NCBI RefSeq assembly: GCF_011386835.1
Contig: NC_088800.1
Location: 1,302,001-1,366,000 of the forward strand
DNA from: Chrysemys picta bellii
Taxonomy: Eukaryota > Chordata > Testudines > Emydidae
Length of the DNA stretch: 64,000 nt
Reading direction: 5' to 3'
Shown here: piece by piece, positions 34,166 to 47,330 of the stretch
How positions within the stretch are numbered: position 1 is the stretch's first letter
Layout of the letters: each line of letters begins with the position of its first letter
The notes under the pieces: model-generated
The model's input: only the letters and a program-made list of their open reading frames with translations
What the model was told of the DNA's origin: nothing
Databases searched by the model: none
Made by a program: the position numbers and the translations under genes

Positions 34166-36249
34166 CCACAGGACGACAATGTCTCTGATGCCCAGTGCTT
34201 AATTTGTAATGAAGAAGGCTCAAGTAATTAGGTGCCGGGGCTCAAGCAATTTTTTTACTTTCATAACTGACATGCAAGGTTCTGAACTGCCAAGCGCAGA
34301 TGGGCCAGGGCCAGGGCTGCCCCAGGCAAAAAAGCCTCCTGCTGCCCCCCGGCCCCCGACCGGGAGGCTGGAGCCTGGAGCCGGCCCTGGCCAGGGCTCT
34401 GAACTGCTAGGCCCAGAGGTGCCAGGGCGCAGCCCCGGAAAGCCCTGCTTACACCACAAGATGCACAGCAGAGAACTGCGAAGTGGCATGCAGCAGAATG
34501 AAAGGAGAGGGGTAAGGCAGTGCTCCAGAGAGGATGACCCACAGCTGCACCCAGTAACAGAGTCGAGAAGCTAACGGATAGAGTTTGGAGTGCTAATGAG
34601 CTGGACAAAGCCAGGATCCTTTTGGTTCCCTGCTCAAGCTTAGAACTCCGGACCCTGCTTTGTTGCACCAGCCATGCCACACACCGTGATATGTTCAAGC
34701 CACCCAGGTTTCCTTGACATGCATCGGAGGGATGGGAATAGGCAGGGAGTTCCACAGATTAACGGGCAGGAGGTCCATGGACAAAACAGCTACTGTATTT
34801 TGTTTCAGTCCCAGCATGGAAAGTACCCAGAGCACCAGAGGACTTAAAGCAAAAGAACGTTTGTAATCACACAAAAGTGTGTGGAGAAAACTTTGCTACA
34901 GACCTAGATTGCGAATGCGTACAGGATGAAAGAAAATGGCTAATAAGTCTCTTTACAAATAAATCTGAAATCCACCTTAACTAGAGTGGTTCAAAATCTC
35001 ACCTTGTCTACAGGCAGATAAAATGGTGAGGTTCCAAGGTTGTGAATGTTATAACATATTGGTGACCACCTACCCCTTCAATATTAAGTTTGTCAGGATG
35101 CAGCATCCTGTGGCCCTTCAAACCTGATGTCTGCAGCAGGGATAGACCTCCGATTGACCTCTTCTAAAGCCGCCCACTTGAGCAAAAGAAGAATCTGCTT
35201 TTGCAGCCTATGACACACAGTTGAGCAGTTCCTAGTCCACGCAGCAGGGGGCAATAGGACACACCCACTCATACACAAACACTAGCCATTTCTGGACAAT
35301 GATGTGTTAAGGGTTCCTCAGAGACGTGGTTTATGAAGATCTCATAAGGCACTCAGTTTTGGGTTGATTTTTTCCCCTTCACTTGGGGTTTATTTCAAAA
35401 TGTCTTTTTAGAAGATAGTGGGTGTCTTGTTGCTTTTGGATTCTTGCTAACCCTGCCCTCCAGAACGGTGCTTTCTTGAGGGACAAAGTCAGTGTGGGGG
35501 GGCTTGTGCAGGAGTTCCTGGACATACTGCCTTCCGCCAGTATTCTGACCTCCAGGGAAGTGGCGAGAGCGGGGACATACAGATCAGCTCCTGGAAGAGT
35601 GAAGTCTTTTGGGGGTGATCTTGAGAAACGGGATCTGGCTGGTAAATTCATCTCTGATTGACCTCACGGCCTTTTGCTGGAAGGGAGGGGCATTTGCCTG
35701 TGATGTGTCTAAGGGGCTGGAATTAGTACAACTCCATTACACTGGATGTGATCGAATGTGTTTAAATGAAAACCCTGCACTGAAAACTCTTCTCAGTCTC
35801 TGTTTTCACCGTCCGAAATGAGAATGTGACGACAGCCGTGCTGCAGGAGGTGCATTGTTCTCCCACTTGGAGGAGATTAATCCTATGCCGCGCACTGCGG
35901 CCAGCCACTTCCTGAGTTGCCTTGCAGCCAGCTGCATGGTCGTCCCTCTCCTCAGCTGTGCTCTTGGTGGGAAGAACATTTCGGTTTCTTCTTTGCCATT
36001 TATTTTTGGCTCCTAAGATGTCATAAATGATTTGAGCTCAATGGTTCTTTTAAATGCGAACTCGAAGCAGCTATTTAAAGCCTTTGCCAGGATGCTGGAG
36101 TGTGTGAAACACTTATTTTTAGAACCATTTTTAGCAGAAGAGTCCTGGGCAGAAGCAGTTTTGTCTCCTTCTGCTTCATGCTGATTGCATGAGACAAACC
36201 TGAAAATCGAAGCGGGAGCTGTCTGGGGACCGGGATACGATGATGTCAC
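34166..36249. other. Sequence without a recognisable gene
   Basis: A GC-rich patch at 34280-34450 gives Pro/Gly-rich frames on both strands. At 35240-35256 'cgcagcagggggcaatagg' is a weaker CTCF-like match. Nothing else was recognised. Confidence 0.4.
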
Positions 36250-36772
36250 TCTTCCGACTCCGGCCCCATTGCTCTTCCCAGAAGCTTCCCATTGTGTGCT
36301 GCATTGCTCCCTAGCCCTTAACCTGCTCCTGCCTGCCCCATCTCTTCCTCTCCTCTGTCCCTTCTCCTATGCCTGGAACTTCCTCCTCACCCCATTGTGC
36401 CAGGACTTCACCTTCTCTTCATTCAAATCCCTCCTTTCAACCACTTCCTCCATTGAGCCCCCAAAGCCTCCCCATGTCAGGACCACGCTGTCACCACCCC
36501 GTTATTTAAAGAGACACTCTGCCACCTCCGTCGTGCAAGCGCTTGTGCCCAGGCATTGCTTCGTGCCTGTGATTTGTCCTGCTGAAGTCCATAGGGCCTG
36601 CGTAAAATTACTAGTATTCCTATTTGCTGGGTTGGGGCTGAAATTTACACTATTCTCTGAGTATCCCAGTGGGTTCTTTGTCTCTTTGGATGGTAAGTTT
36701 CTGGGGGACAGAGGTCCTCCCTGGAGCCTTGCATGCCATCTGTGCTTAACTAACAATAACAATGTTCCATGC
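36250..36772 (+). mobile_element. L2-like LINE 3' end
   Basis: The coding end is readable in a frame starting at 36185: AWNFLLTP, then FTFSSFKSLLSTTSS, the pattern of the last part of L2-clade ORF2 ('WNSLP', 'SFKSLLKTH'). The 3' UTR contains 'ttggatggtaagtttctggg' followed by 'ggacagaggtcctccctgga', equivalent to the L2 'gattgtaagctctttggggc', and ends with a 'taacaataacaatg' tail. The long frame here (226 codons) is therefore mostly repeat-derived. Confidence 0.65.
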
Positions 36773-39700
36773 AAGTGCCCTCGGGTTTCTTGGGGTCAGG
36801 GGAGATGCTGTGGTAACAGGCACCACAAAAAGGCCTCTGTATATGCTATAAAAAATACAGTCTGATGGGCCATTCATTGTAGCTCCTGTCCCTTGCTCCC
36901 ATTCAGAGTCCCCAAAAGACTTCACCTGCCTAAGAAGAAATAGACGAGTTCTGTTTAAAACGATGGACATCGTAGCAGAAAAGCAATCCATGAGGAATGA
37001 CGAGCCAGCTTTGTTCCTGAGGTGGCTCAGTGCACGAGGCTGGCCACGCCAGCAGGAGGAATGGCGTGAGGCTGGCAGGGCTCACAGGAATGTGGTCACC
37101 CGGTGCCTCTGGTGCAGCATGTGCACATCTTGCTGACTTCTAATTTTTAAAAGACGTGAATGTAAAATGTTGCTCTCTGTCTCTGTAAGATCTGCAAGGG
37201 AAGTGGGGCTTTGGGAGGGCTAGGAATGCTTGTGACTTTCTCCTATTGTAACTTGTGGCGTGCTGACAGAGGGTGATTTCATTGGGATGAGCCAGCATAA
37301 AGCAAAATGCAACGATTGCAAAGAGGTTTCCAATCTGACCATTTTCAAAGATCTTGTACTTCTGATTAACGGCTAGAGTAACGAGCACGTTACCGACTCC
37401 GTTCATTGTACGTGCGTGTTGCTAGTCGTCCCAGCACTTCAGGATGATAGGTGCTACATGAGTAACTGATTCCGCCTCTCGCTATATTTTGGGGAGGAAG
37501 CCTCGTGGACATTTGTCTTGCAAAGTCCAGGACTTCTGTTGGCCTCAAATATTTTATTTTTCCACAATGGGGGACTCTAATTCGGATTTAGACTCTTTCT
37601 TTGGCCTGCGTGTAATTTGCCATAATTCAGAGGGTTTTCATAAGTCATGCTGCATATGCTTAAGTGATAATGAGGTATTTCCATGCTGAATCACCGAGTA
37701 ATGATTTACAGCCATGATTTTGTTATTAAATCTGCAGCTCCGGATTCCAGAGAGTTGCTTTCTGAAGCCGTCTGTTTGCTAATACAGGGAGACACTGGAA
37801 TGCAAGCAGAAAATATTATGAACTCATCATTAGAATGCTGACATATTGATGTGACACCTGCACCTGCCTGCAGGGTTTTCCAAAAAATGCTCTTGAATGT
37901 AGCTGACAGATTCGTTATTTTCAACTCCAGCCTGCTTGTTTAATGTGCTGGAGCCAAGCTCATAAACAGCCTGTTTAGGCAGCTAACTCTAGAAAACACA
38001 TCCAGTGTGAAACCGGAGATGTTTGGGCAGTTACTCTGTACTCACTAAGTCTTGAGTAACCTCCAAACACCAGCTAGCCCCACTTCTATCCTCTTCCAAA
38101 CCCAGAGCTGCAGGGACAGAGGATTCGCTGACAGTCAGGCTTAGCTCTCTGTTAGGTACCTGCTGCTCTACATCACCGCTCCATCATCACTGCTTTGGGA
38201 TTTCTAGAGAACATGCTTGTGCATGGCCACTTTCCCCAGGTTCTGAGTGGAGGTTAAGGTCATCTAGGGGAGTCACACTCTGGTCCAGTTTGACTTGCTT
38301 TCGTAAGTATGTTGGAAACCAAAACCAACCCTGATTTGCACTCTCTCCTGAGCCTGGTCCGTACGGAGTGCCTGGGAAGCTTGGCTGTTCTGGAAAGAGA
38401 GGTTTTCTTCTCTCCACTTTGAGAAACTGACTTTCCACCAGGCCAAAAAATGCTGTGGTGCTTGGGCCTGGCAGGTCTGTAAGCCTAGGCTCTAGGTTTC
38501 TTGACATCTGCGAAGGTGCAGTCCTTCAAAATGCTCCCAGACATAAGGTGAGGCCCAGGGCTGCAGGGCGTCAGTGGATCGGGACACTGGGAGCTGGCTC
38601 TCAGGGTGGCACAAGGGAGATGTATTGCAGCCCCAGTGTCTGGACTCCAATCCGAATTTCCCCACAGTTCAGAGTAGTTCAGATCTAGGATTTTGGCTTG
38701 AACCCATTTTTAGTTCCTATGGAAGATTTTCTGCTTACTTGTGTGGGACCTGCGAGACCAAAGAGGTCCAAGCCTTGCGTCGCTCTGCAGTAAAGGAAGG
38801 AGAGTTTGTATCGCAGACCCACCCTGACTGTCCAGACTTCTGCTTATCCAACCCTCTGGCCATCTGACTGTTTTGGATGTTCCAAGACATTTCGGGCAGA
38901 CTTGTACTCAACATACTAACTGAACAGACTTGAATACGAATTTGGATTTGCTGACCACCTTACGTGAATAACTTCCTAACATTTGCATGTTTAAGGCTTG
39001 TAACTGTATCATCGGTTCACAGCTGATTTTGTGGGTGGGGAAAAATAAAGATACCTTAACATTCAGCTAGCACAGAAAGCTATTTAGCGGAAGCCAGGAT
39101 TCAGGAGCAAACATTCCCATCAGCGAAGTCTGGTTTCAATGGCACCAGCAGTGGCACAAGGCGTATTATGACATCATGTCCTTTTTCGCTGCTGCTGTTC
39201 CTTTCCTGGTGCTACGGGCACCACCTACTCCCAGGACACAGTGCAAAAAGAAAAAATGATGTTGTAACTTTCAGTGAAGCTGATGGCTTTGGCAAATTGA
39301 CCTCAGCTATCCCCACACTGACCACCCTTGGAAGGCAAACCAGATGGGATTTTTTAACAAATTCAGTGGATTGTCTTCATGTGGGTTTCTAGCAAGTAAA
39401 CACAAAAATGCCTTCCTCGGGGCAAAGATGAAACAAGTCTCCAGCTGTTGCTTTTATTCATGTTCAGGGTTGCCCAAATAACCGTATCCCTTTGCATATG
39501 TTATATTTACTCTGGGATCCTAGCTACAGGGCAGGACCTCCCACCCCTCACAAACGGGCCCTGTCTGATGAGTGGTGGAAATTACCAGGATCCAAGCAAA
39601 TCGCTGCTCCCGGCCGCAGGACAATGCTCAAGGTAACAGCAAATGATGCTCCTGGGGGCTGTTTAAAGACTTATGGGTGTTTCCAGGAGCTTTTAAACAT

Positions 39701-42700
39701 TTCGAAATTTTCTGATGTATCAAAAATCCCCAAATGACCAATAACATTTGCAAATAGACGCATGTGAAAGCTGCAGTATTCAGAGTTCGGTAAAGACACA
39801 GGTGGCCTCCATGCTGACGAGGCAGAAGAAAGCTTTCAGTGATGTGATTGATAGGAATATCCTTGATTCATCTTCACTTCAGTATGACCCAGCCTAGTTA
39901 CACGTGTCAGATGAAGTGACATGAAACACGCTCTGCACACAGGGTAATATTGGCTAAATGCTAGTCCCATTTCTTCCAGGGTTGGTATCGGAGCGATATA
40001 AAGCAAAGGGACAAGGCTGTAAATAAATACCCCTCCTCAGCCTGGGCTAAAGCGGGAAGGAACGCCACAGGTACAGTCTCATGTGTGTGCCTCCTTGATT
40101 TGCAACTCAACAACGTGCCCTCAAGATGCCTCAATGAGTGATGGAGAGTTAACTGGGTGAGCTGTCATCTCGCTGCTCAGCTCTGTGCTGAAGTAAAGGT
40201 GCACGGGTACGAAACCATTGGCTCATTCCGATCTACTCAGGAGCGCTGGGTTTCCCTGATTTCCTATGTTGACTTTCCTGCTTATCACTGGAAGACGTCT
40301 CTCCATGCTTGACATGCCAGCCCAGCAAGGGAGCGGGCACAGTCCCAGAGCGTGTTCTGGAGGGGAGATGACTTGCAAAACCCAGCTTAGCTCCTGGTTG
40401 TCAGGTAACTACGGTTTGACAGTCGCTCACTTTTTCCTAGAGCTCTCTGTGGCATCGATAATTAATTAGCAGAAGGGTTGTAAAGTCTGTGTAACGGCTG
40501 GGTGCTGTTACTGACTTATCTGTCATCTCAAATACGGATTTGAAAATTTTTATTTTGACACAATGTAGCTTTTCCCAATGTAGTTTTTCAAAAACAAGAG
40601 CCCTTTGGAACCAGTTTGCACGCAGGGATCTCCACCGCAGAGCTGACAGCTACCAGAAGCTGCTTCATCATAGCGGTTGGTAAATGGCAACTACTCCAAG
40701 ACTTGCCCTTGTGCCCGTAGGAACCTCACACACCAATTGCCAAGTCCAAGCTGAAGATTGAGAAGTGCTGCCTGACAACCCTGGTATCCAATGTTGCAGA
40801 GGCCAAATCCCATGAAGTGCTGAGCCCCTCCTGCAAGGGGCTGGGCTCCTTCAGCTCTCAGCGAAGTCGATGGGCCAGCACCATGGCCACAGAAGTCCAT
40901 GAGAGCCCAACGCACCCTGCATCTCACTGCATCAGTCCCCACGATCAGAAATACCCTTTCAAAAGCAAGTTTATAGTAACCGGGAGGACTTAGTGTTCCT
41001 GGGTTGTTCTACCATCAAACACCCCCCCCATTTCCAGCTCTTTCTGCAGTATGGTGATCTAGAGAACGACACCAGTTAGCAAAGAGAAGGTGCACGTGAC
41101 TCCAGAACAAATCCAGGCCAAGATGTGGGACGTGACTAGCGATTTTTGGGGGCCCAGCTTGATTTTCAGAAAAGCAGCCCGCCTCTGAGAGTCAGGCCCC
41201 TTTATGGTGTGTCAAGTGAGGCACCTCCAAAAATGGAGGCACCAAAAACCACTGGTCACTTCTCCAAGCCTTGGCTGGGCCCATTTCTGTGCCAGTGACC
41301 TGGTGTTTTGTCCTGTCGTTACTTGGCCAGTTTGACAGGCTGTGCCGTCTCACTTCGCACTAGACCAGCGACGGTCCCAGAGGACCCGCTGCCTGCAATG
41401 TTTAATAAGCAGCGGTTAGCCCCGTGCTCAGGAAACGATGGACATTAACAACCTTGTCCATTATTGTCCTGTTTTAAGCTTCCCGCGAGAGAGGTTCATC
41501 AAAAGATACCCGTGGACCAACTCCAGCTATGCTTGGATAAACCCTGATCCATTTGGTTGCTACCAGTCCTGAATATGGAACTGAAATGGTTAGTATTCTG
41601 GGCTGCTGGTTTCTTTCTAGCCCTGAATAGGGGGAAGGGTCCTTGCTGATTCTAGGAGCAGCTTTTCATACCAGTGACCACGAGATATTATTGACTCGCA
41701 CACAGCGTCTTCGAGAGTGGAGGGGGATGGTCTCTCAATAGGTTTACTGGTTCCGTTCCAAGAGGGCAGTTATTGCTCAGAAACTGTTCAAAACTCCTTC
41801 CACTGAGGGTCCCATTTTGCCACTTCTCTTGTAGGTGAGACTGAGACATTCTGGGCTTCGCTGTTACCAGTATTCTGATAATACTGTTCTGCGTGTCGGC
41901 AGTAAAAGATACTGTTGTAGCAAACCCATGTTTACACAATCTGAATCCCACTGGACACCACTGATGTCTAGCAGGCCTCTTTGTTTTACAACCATATTTT
42001 ATGAGACTTGCTTTAAAATGGGTCAGATATTGATTCTCAGCATTGACATGTTTTCCCATGAATTAGATGTTGTAGTTCAAATCTTTCCAGCGTAGCTGAT
42101 GTGTAGAGACATAAATAATGTGATAGAACAACATGGTGCTGTCCACTTCTAGATCTTTTCTCTGGCCAGAACAGGTTCGTGCACACTGATGTGTATGGCA
42201 GAGCTGTGAGAAAAGAGGAGGCACAAACTGGGATGTGTGCCCAGCAAGTTGTCCCCACGTCTAGTTGCCGTATGAATCCAGCGGCAGGTGAGCTCAGATA
42301 ACTGCAGACTGACTGAGCTGTGCCATCTGAATGTGTATCTGTCAATAGTGTAAAGGGCGAAGTCAACATGAAAGGGCATCTGTGCTGCCTGAAAAATCAC
42401 TGTCAGCAATTAGCGAAATTGTCCTGGGATGGAATACATGTTTCTGTGTGCGTTCCCAGTGGGACTGACTCTGAACCCCACTTGGCCGAAGGCTGGAAGG
42501 GGCTGGGCCCACCGCTTGCTCTAGAATTAAAATGTGAAGTTTAACAGTGTCCCGTATCATTTGTACGCAGCCTGGTGTTCTCTAAGTTAGATGCTATAAA
42601 ATAGGTTGAAAGTGAAAGCAAAGAAGATAAAATCCAGCAGTCCTTGGGCAAAACTCCAGTGGGAGTTTTGAGTGAGAAACGACTATGGGATTTGGCCCTG

Positions 42701-42949
42701 ACAATGTCCTGTTAGGAACATGGAAATCACTAGCCCTGCACCTGACTTTCAGACCAGTTTTCCCTCTAGTTCAGTGATCTGGTTCTTATAGTGGCCAGCA
42801 CCCGATGCTTCCCAGCAAGGTACAGGGCCAGTAACTGCCTGACCTGCCTGTAGGAGACGCATACTAACCTGAGCCGTCCCACCCAGCTCACCAGGACTCT
42901 CATCTACATGCGTGTTTGTAGGCTCAGGGCGTAAAGCAGTGCTTCTCAA
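36773..42949. other. Sequence without a recognisable gene
   Basis: The segment 37.48-38.0 kb is AT-rich, with few repeats and TAAT-type motifs, and is a possible conserved noncoding block. A hairpin-like repeat scrap lies at about 41150-41240 ('cttgattttcagaaaagcag', 'ctgagagtcaggcccctt'). No open frame in the interval has a familiar domain. Confidence 0.4.
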
Positions 42950-43185
42950 ACTAATCAGGAGTCAACAACGTAACACTGTTGCAAAAAAAAGCGAACATCA
43001 TTCCGGGATGTATTAGCAGGAGTGTTGTAAGCAAGACACGGGAAGTAATTCTTCCGCTCTACTCTGCACTGATTAGGCCTCAACTAGAGTATTGTGCCAG
43101 GTTCTGGGCGCCACATTTCAGGAAAGATGTGGACAAATTGGAGAAAGTCCAGAGAACAGCAACAAAAATGATTAAAGGTCTAGCC
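42950..43185 (+). mobile_element. CR1 LINE ORF2 fragment, sense
   Basis: An open frame from 42979 contains [40 protein letters not shown] and [21 protein letters not shown], the CR1 ORF2 C-terminal region. It belongs to the same subfamily as the antisense copy at 45.25-46.5 kb. It is cut at both ends, and the sequence after 43185 is not CR1. Confidence 0.9.
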
Positions 43186-44224
43186 CTAAAGCCCCACGGC
43201 ATTATAGCTCCTGGACGAAAAGCTCTCTGGGTTAGTCAGTCTCTGTGAAACATACCTAGCCAGCTTATGCACCTACAAACAAAGCCCCCCTAGATGCCTA
43301 TTAATAGTAACTAGAGGTTGGTGAGTTTCTTGAATAACTCTGTGAATATTCACGCAAAGACTGGCTGTGTTTGCACTCCTTTGCTCGCTAACCAGCACTG
43401 TTCCAGCCAACAAGTACTGGTAGGAACTTGCCCAGGAAAAGTAACTATCAGCAAATAATCTTACCACAAACCTGATTCTAAGAATTATGCTCACTCAGTC
43501 CTGGAACAGAAGCAATGCCATGTGCGTGTGCATCAGAACCTCCCCCGCCCCAGTGCTTGACTTTTCTATATGGATTACTTGTCAATATCAGCCCATGAGT
43601 GTTCTACAAACACAAGATTATTTGTAGAAATCCGTCCGTGACAAACTCTGAACTCAGAGGAGATCTACAAACATCATTAAACTATCTGTGGTCAGTTCAC
43701 AAACCGGAAAAGATCTCCTGTTGCAAGGAGTTAGTGGGACTAACCCATTCTGGGAATGCCACAGCTAGGCACTGTGAAAGGCCTTTACTTTGCCTCTTAA
43801 GCTGTGACATACACAGAGCACCGCAGCTGGCTTACTGGAGATGCCAAAGATACCGGTAAAAACTGAAGTCCTCTTGTAGTGCGGCGAGCCCTATGGCCAG
43901 CCTGCTTGGATGATCCTATCAATTAATTCTTCTGAAAGCTGACTCGAGTCGAGCCCTGCCTTCAGTGATCTTGTTTGGAAGCCCCCATCTGGGGGCTGTG
44001 CGGTGTTACTCTGACGATTGCTCCAGGGGATTTGACAAGGGCAGATTGCACTGCTGAAGGAATACATCCTGCACAGCAGCACTGACGCGTTCGCACAGTC
44101 CTGATACCTCAGCACTAGCAACTCCAGAAGCTGAAGGATTTTGCCTTAAAGATTTTGTTGCTGACTATAAGTCTCTTCCTTAGTAAGTACCGGGGTATAC
44201 ACCTCTGAGGCCTTTGTGCCTGCA
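43186..44224. other. Sequence without a recognisable gene
   Basis: No coding region or repeat was identified. Confidence 0.4.
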
Positions 44225-44560
44225 GTTTCCAAAGCCAGACAGGACCATTGTGATCATCTCGTCTGATCCCATGTAACACAGGCTGGAGCCCTGCCCTACA
44301 ATAACTCCTCGAGCTCGGCTTGGAGAAGAACATCCAGGCCTGATTTTAAAACGGCCAGTGATGGAGAATTCACCACGACCCTTGGAAAACTGCAATGGTT
44401 AGTTACCCTCCCTGGTAAAATGTTACCCCTTATTGCCAGCCTGACCTTGCCTAGCTTCAACTTCCAGCCACTGGATGGCGTTTGACTTTCCTATGCTAGG
44501 CTGATGAGCTCGTTATGAAATATTTGTTCCCCATGTAGATACTTCCCTGCAGGTTCCAGC
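44225..44560 (-). mobile_element. CR1 LINE 3' region, antisense, old
   Basis: The plus strand 'aggaccattgtgatcatctc', 'ctgatcccatgtaacacagg', 'gtgatggagaattcaccacg', 'gttagttaccctccctggta' and 'cagcctgaccttgcctagct' follows the reverse complement of an old CR1 3' end. The copy is fairly diverged. Confidence 0.8.
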
Positions 44561-45252
44561 TCCAGCAGGATGCAAGGGGCACGAGATAGTAAAGCCGTGT
44601 GCCACTAGCCCCCTCGGGGGCAGAGCAGGCGGCCTGTCTATTGCCGCAGCTCATGCTGACCTATTGAGCCGGCCACAGAACATCCCTGCAGAGACGCCAG
44701 GGCGCTCGGTGAATTCTGATGGATAACTTGGGCAGTTTGAAAATTTCTTGCAAATTTTGACCAATGTACAATGTTTGGTCACTGGTTTTTAAGAAAGGTA
44801 GAAGATGAACTATATCATGTACTGTCCAGTTCCTACGGTATGCATTGATAACTGGCAATGTAGCATGACAGAAGGCAAAATATTTCCTGTGTTCCTAAAT
44901 TCTAAGGCCCAAAGTTCCCTATGCCGAGGCAGAGAGAGACGCACATTCTCACCAGCAAAGAGAGGGAATATGTAACTATACCTCCTAGAGAGTCAATATA
45001 CAGAGATCAAGATACTTGATGGGCTGCACATACATTGTGCTCAATTTTCTCTCTCTCCTAGCAACCTGTATTATGCCATTTCTGTCAGGGAAGCCATTCA
45101 TTCTTGTATTGCTGGTGTCACATTTACTTTCCAGTGTGTCAGTAAAACCTTTTTTTCCTTTTTGCTGCGAAAATGCTGCTGATGAGAACCCAAGAGACTT
45201 TTTTTTTTTTTTTGAAACAGTTCCTACAGCCCAGAAACCTAGAAATCTAGCC
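44561..45252. other. Sequence without a recognisable gene
   Basis: The interval includes a 15-base T run at about 45200-45214. No gene was seen. Confidence 0.4.
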
Positions 45253-45552
45253 TGAATGGGACCTCGGGAGGTCATCTAGTCCAGTCCCCTGTACTCAGGC
45301 AGGGCTAAGTATTATCTAGACGGTCCCTGACAGTGTTTATCTAACCTGCTCTTAAAAACCTGCAGTTATAGAGATTCCACAACCTCCCTAGGTAATTTGT
45401 TCTAGTGTTTAACTATTCTTTCAGTTAGGAAGTTTTTCCTAATGTCCAACTAAATCTCCCTTGCTGCAATTTCAGCCTATTGCTTTTTGTCTTGTCCTCA
45501 GTGGATACAAGAACAATTTATCACCCTTCTCTGTATAACAACCTTTTACATA

Positions 45553-45757
45553 CAGACGCCCCCAGGGTTACACAAACCCGACTTACGCAAATCCGCACTT
45601 ACGGAAAAAGTTCCGTAAGCTAGAAATAGGCATTTGTTTGTTTGTTTGTTTGTTTGTTTTTTGCGTAATTGTCGGGTATACGTTTCCGACTTATGCAAAA
45701 TTCGAGTTACGCAAGGCATTCCGTAACAGAACGCTTGCGTAAGTTGGGGAGCGTCTG
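45553..45757. mobile_element. Tigger/mariner-like MITE (205 bp) inside CR1
   Basis: The element is flanked by TA on both sides (45551-45552 and 45758-45759), with ends cagacgcccccagggttac and aagttggggagcgtctg, inverted copies of CAGACGCNCCC. Internal text repeats the 'acttacgcaa' theme in both orientations ('gacttacgcaaatccgcac', 'gagttacgcaaggcattcc'), typical of pogo/Tigger-type inverted repeats. A (TTTG)n run of about 30 bases lies in the middle at 45632-45660. Confidence 0.88.
45632..45660. repeat. (TTTG)n microsatellite
   Basis: About seven tetranucleotide units within the Tigger-like MITE. Confidence 0.9.
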
Positions 45758-46810
45758 TATTTGAAGACTGTTGTCATGTCCTCCCTCAGTCCTCTCTTCT
45801 CTAGACTAAAGAAACCCAATTTTTTCAATCTTCCCTCATAGCTCATGTTTTTCTAGACCTTTAATCATTTTTGTTGCTCTTCTCTGGACTTTCTCCAATC
45901 TGTTCACATCTTTCCTGAAATGTGGCCCCCAGAACTGGACACAATACTCCAGCTGAGGCCAAATCAGCACGGAGTAGAGCGGAAGAATTACTTCTTGTGT
46001 CTTGCTTACAACACTCCTGCTAATACATCCCAGAATGATGTTCACTTTTTTGCCACAGTGTTACATTGTTGACTCCTCATTAGTTTGGGATCCACTATCA
46101 CCCCCGGATTCTTTTCTGCAGTACTCCTTCCTAGGCAGTCATTTCCCATTTTGCAAGCGGGCAACTGATTGTTCCTTCCTAAGTGGAGTACTTTGCATTT
46201 GTCCTTGTTGAATTTCATCCTATTGATTTCAGACCATTTCTCCAGTTTGTCCAGATCATTTTGAATTCTAATCCTGTCCTCCAAAGTGCTTGCAACCCCT
46301 CGCGGTATCATCTGCAAACTTTATAAGTGTGCTTTCTCTGCCACTATCCAAATCACTTATGAAGATAGTGACTAGAACCAGACCCAGGACAGATCCCTGC
46401 AGGATTCCTCTCACTATACCTATCCAGCTTGACTGTGAACAATTGATAACCACTCTCTGAGTGCAGTTCTCCAGCCATTTGTGCACCCACCTTATCGTGG
46501 TTTGTCTAGGCTACGTTTGCTCACGAGACGCTCAAGCGAAGACATGGGAAAGACTCAGTGCTGGTGCATTAGGGAATTGCATTCCAGTGATGATGTTCTC
46601 TCCCTACAGCAGAGGACAGCCTGGTATGTTCTCCCCGCTGCTGGCAGGGCAATCCTCAAACATGGGTGGTCACAGCCAGAATTTGTGTGTGGAAACACAG
46701 TCAACATTTGATCTGGTGGACAACTGCAGAGATGCGGACCAGTCATTTGAACCTGGTGCAGCTGTTTGGTTTGACCATGCTCATGACTCTTCTTACCTGT
46801 GAGGGGTGAA

Positions 46811-46834
46811 ATACCCCCCCCCACACACACACAC
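46811..46834. repeat. C run and (CA)n microsatellite
   Basis: A run of C is followed by about seven CA units. Confidence 0.85.
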
Positions 46835-46964
46835 GCAAGACCAGCACAAGGCAGATGTACCACTTAAGTCCCATGTAAGCAGTCACTGAAGCTAGGCTTA
46901 TCCAGACAGAGCCATCAAACCTTTGGAGAGTTTTTCAATGTCTGTTTCTGATTTGCAATGAGCA

Positions 46965-47330
46965 AAGAGACTGTAGGCCAGAGGGACCCGTTGTGATTTT
47001 GAACACCTGCCCTGGGCCAGAGCACCTCACCCAGGGATTCTGCATCAAGCCAATCACTTCCTTTTGCATTCAAGCAGATCTTATAGAAGAGGCATCAGGC
47101 TTGATTTAAAGACTCTGAGTAATGGAGAACCCCCAATCCCCGGGTGAGTTGTTTCAATGGTTAATTCTGCTTCCTGTTAAAAGTGTTCCCTTTATTGCTA
47201 GTTTGAATAATTTGTCCAGCTTCAATGTCCAACCACTGGATGTTGTTATGCCTTTGTCTGCCAGATGGAAGAGCTATCTGCTACGAGACATCTCTTCCCG
47301 TGAAGGTACTTGCAGATGGTGATTAGGAAG
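46965..47330 (-). mobile_element. CR1 LINE 3' region, antisense, old
   Basis: The plus strand 'gagggacccgttgtgatttt', 'ggcttgatttaaagactctg', 'gttgtttcaatggttaattc', 'gtccaaccactggatgttgt' and 'agagctatctgctacgagac' follows an antisense CR1 3' end like that at 44.2 kb. The two belong to related old subfamilies. Confidence 0.75.

Larger units (their letters stand above)
45253..46510 (-). mobile_element. CR1 LINE, antisense, 1.26 kb, interrupted by a Tigger-like MITE
   Basis: The plus strand begins at the 3' end ('gggaggtcatctagtccag') and reaches back into the reverse transcriptase. The minus strand shows HKWLENCTQRVVIN, GILQGSVLGLVL and IKFADDT, the last holding the FADD form of the reverse transcriptase metal-binding motif. 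WSEINRMKFNKDKCKVLHLG and the C-terminal part [24 protein letters not shown] follow. Frameshifts between these pieces show it is inactive. It is 5'-truncated near 46510. A 205-bp DNA element sits at 45553-45757. Confidence 0.95.

Noticed and set aside
34209..34574. 121-codon frame with Pro/Gly-rich stretch
   Set aside because: Both strands are open over a GC-rich patch; no recognisable family.
36185..36865. 226-codon plus-strand frame
   Set aside because: Most of it lies in an L2-like LINE 3' end; the rest has no domain.
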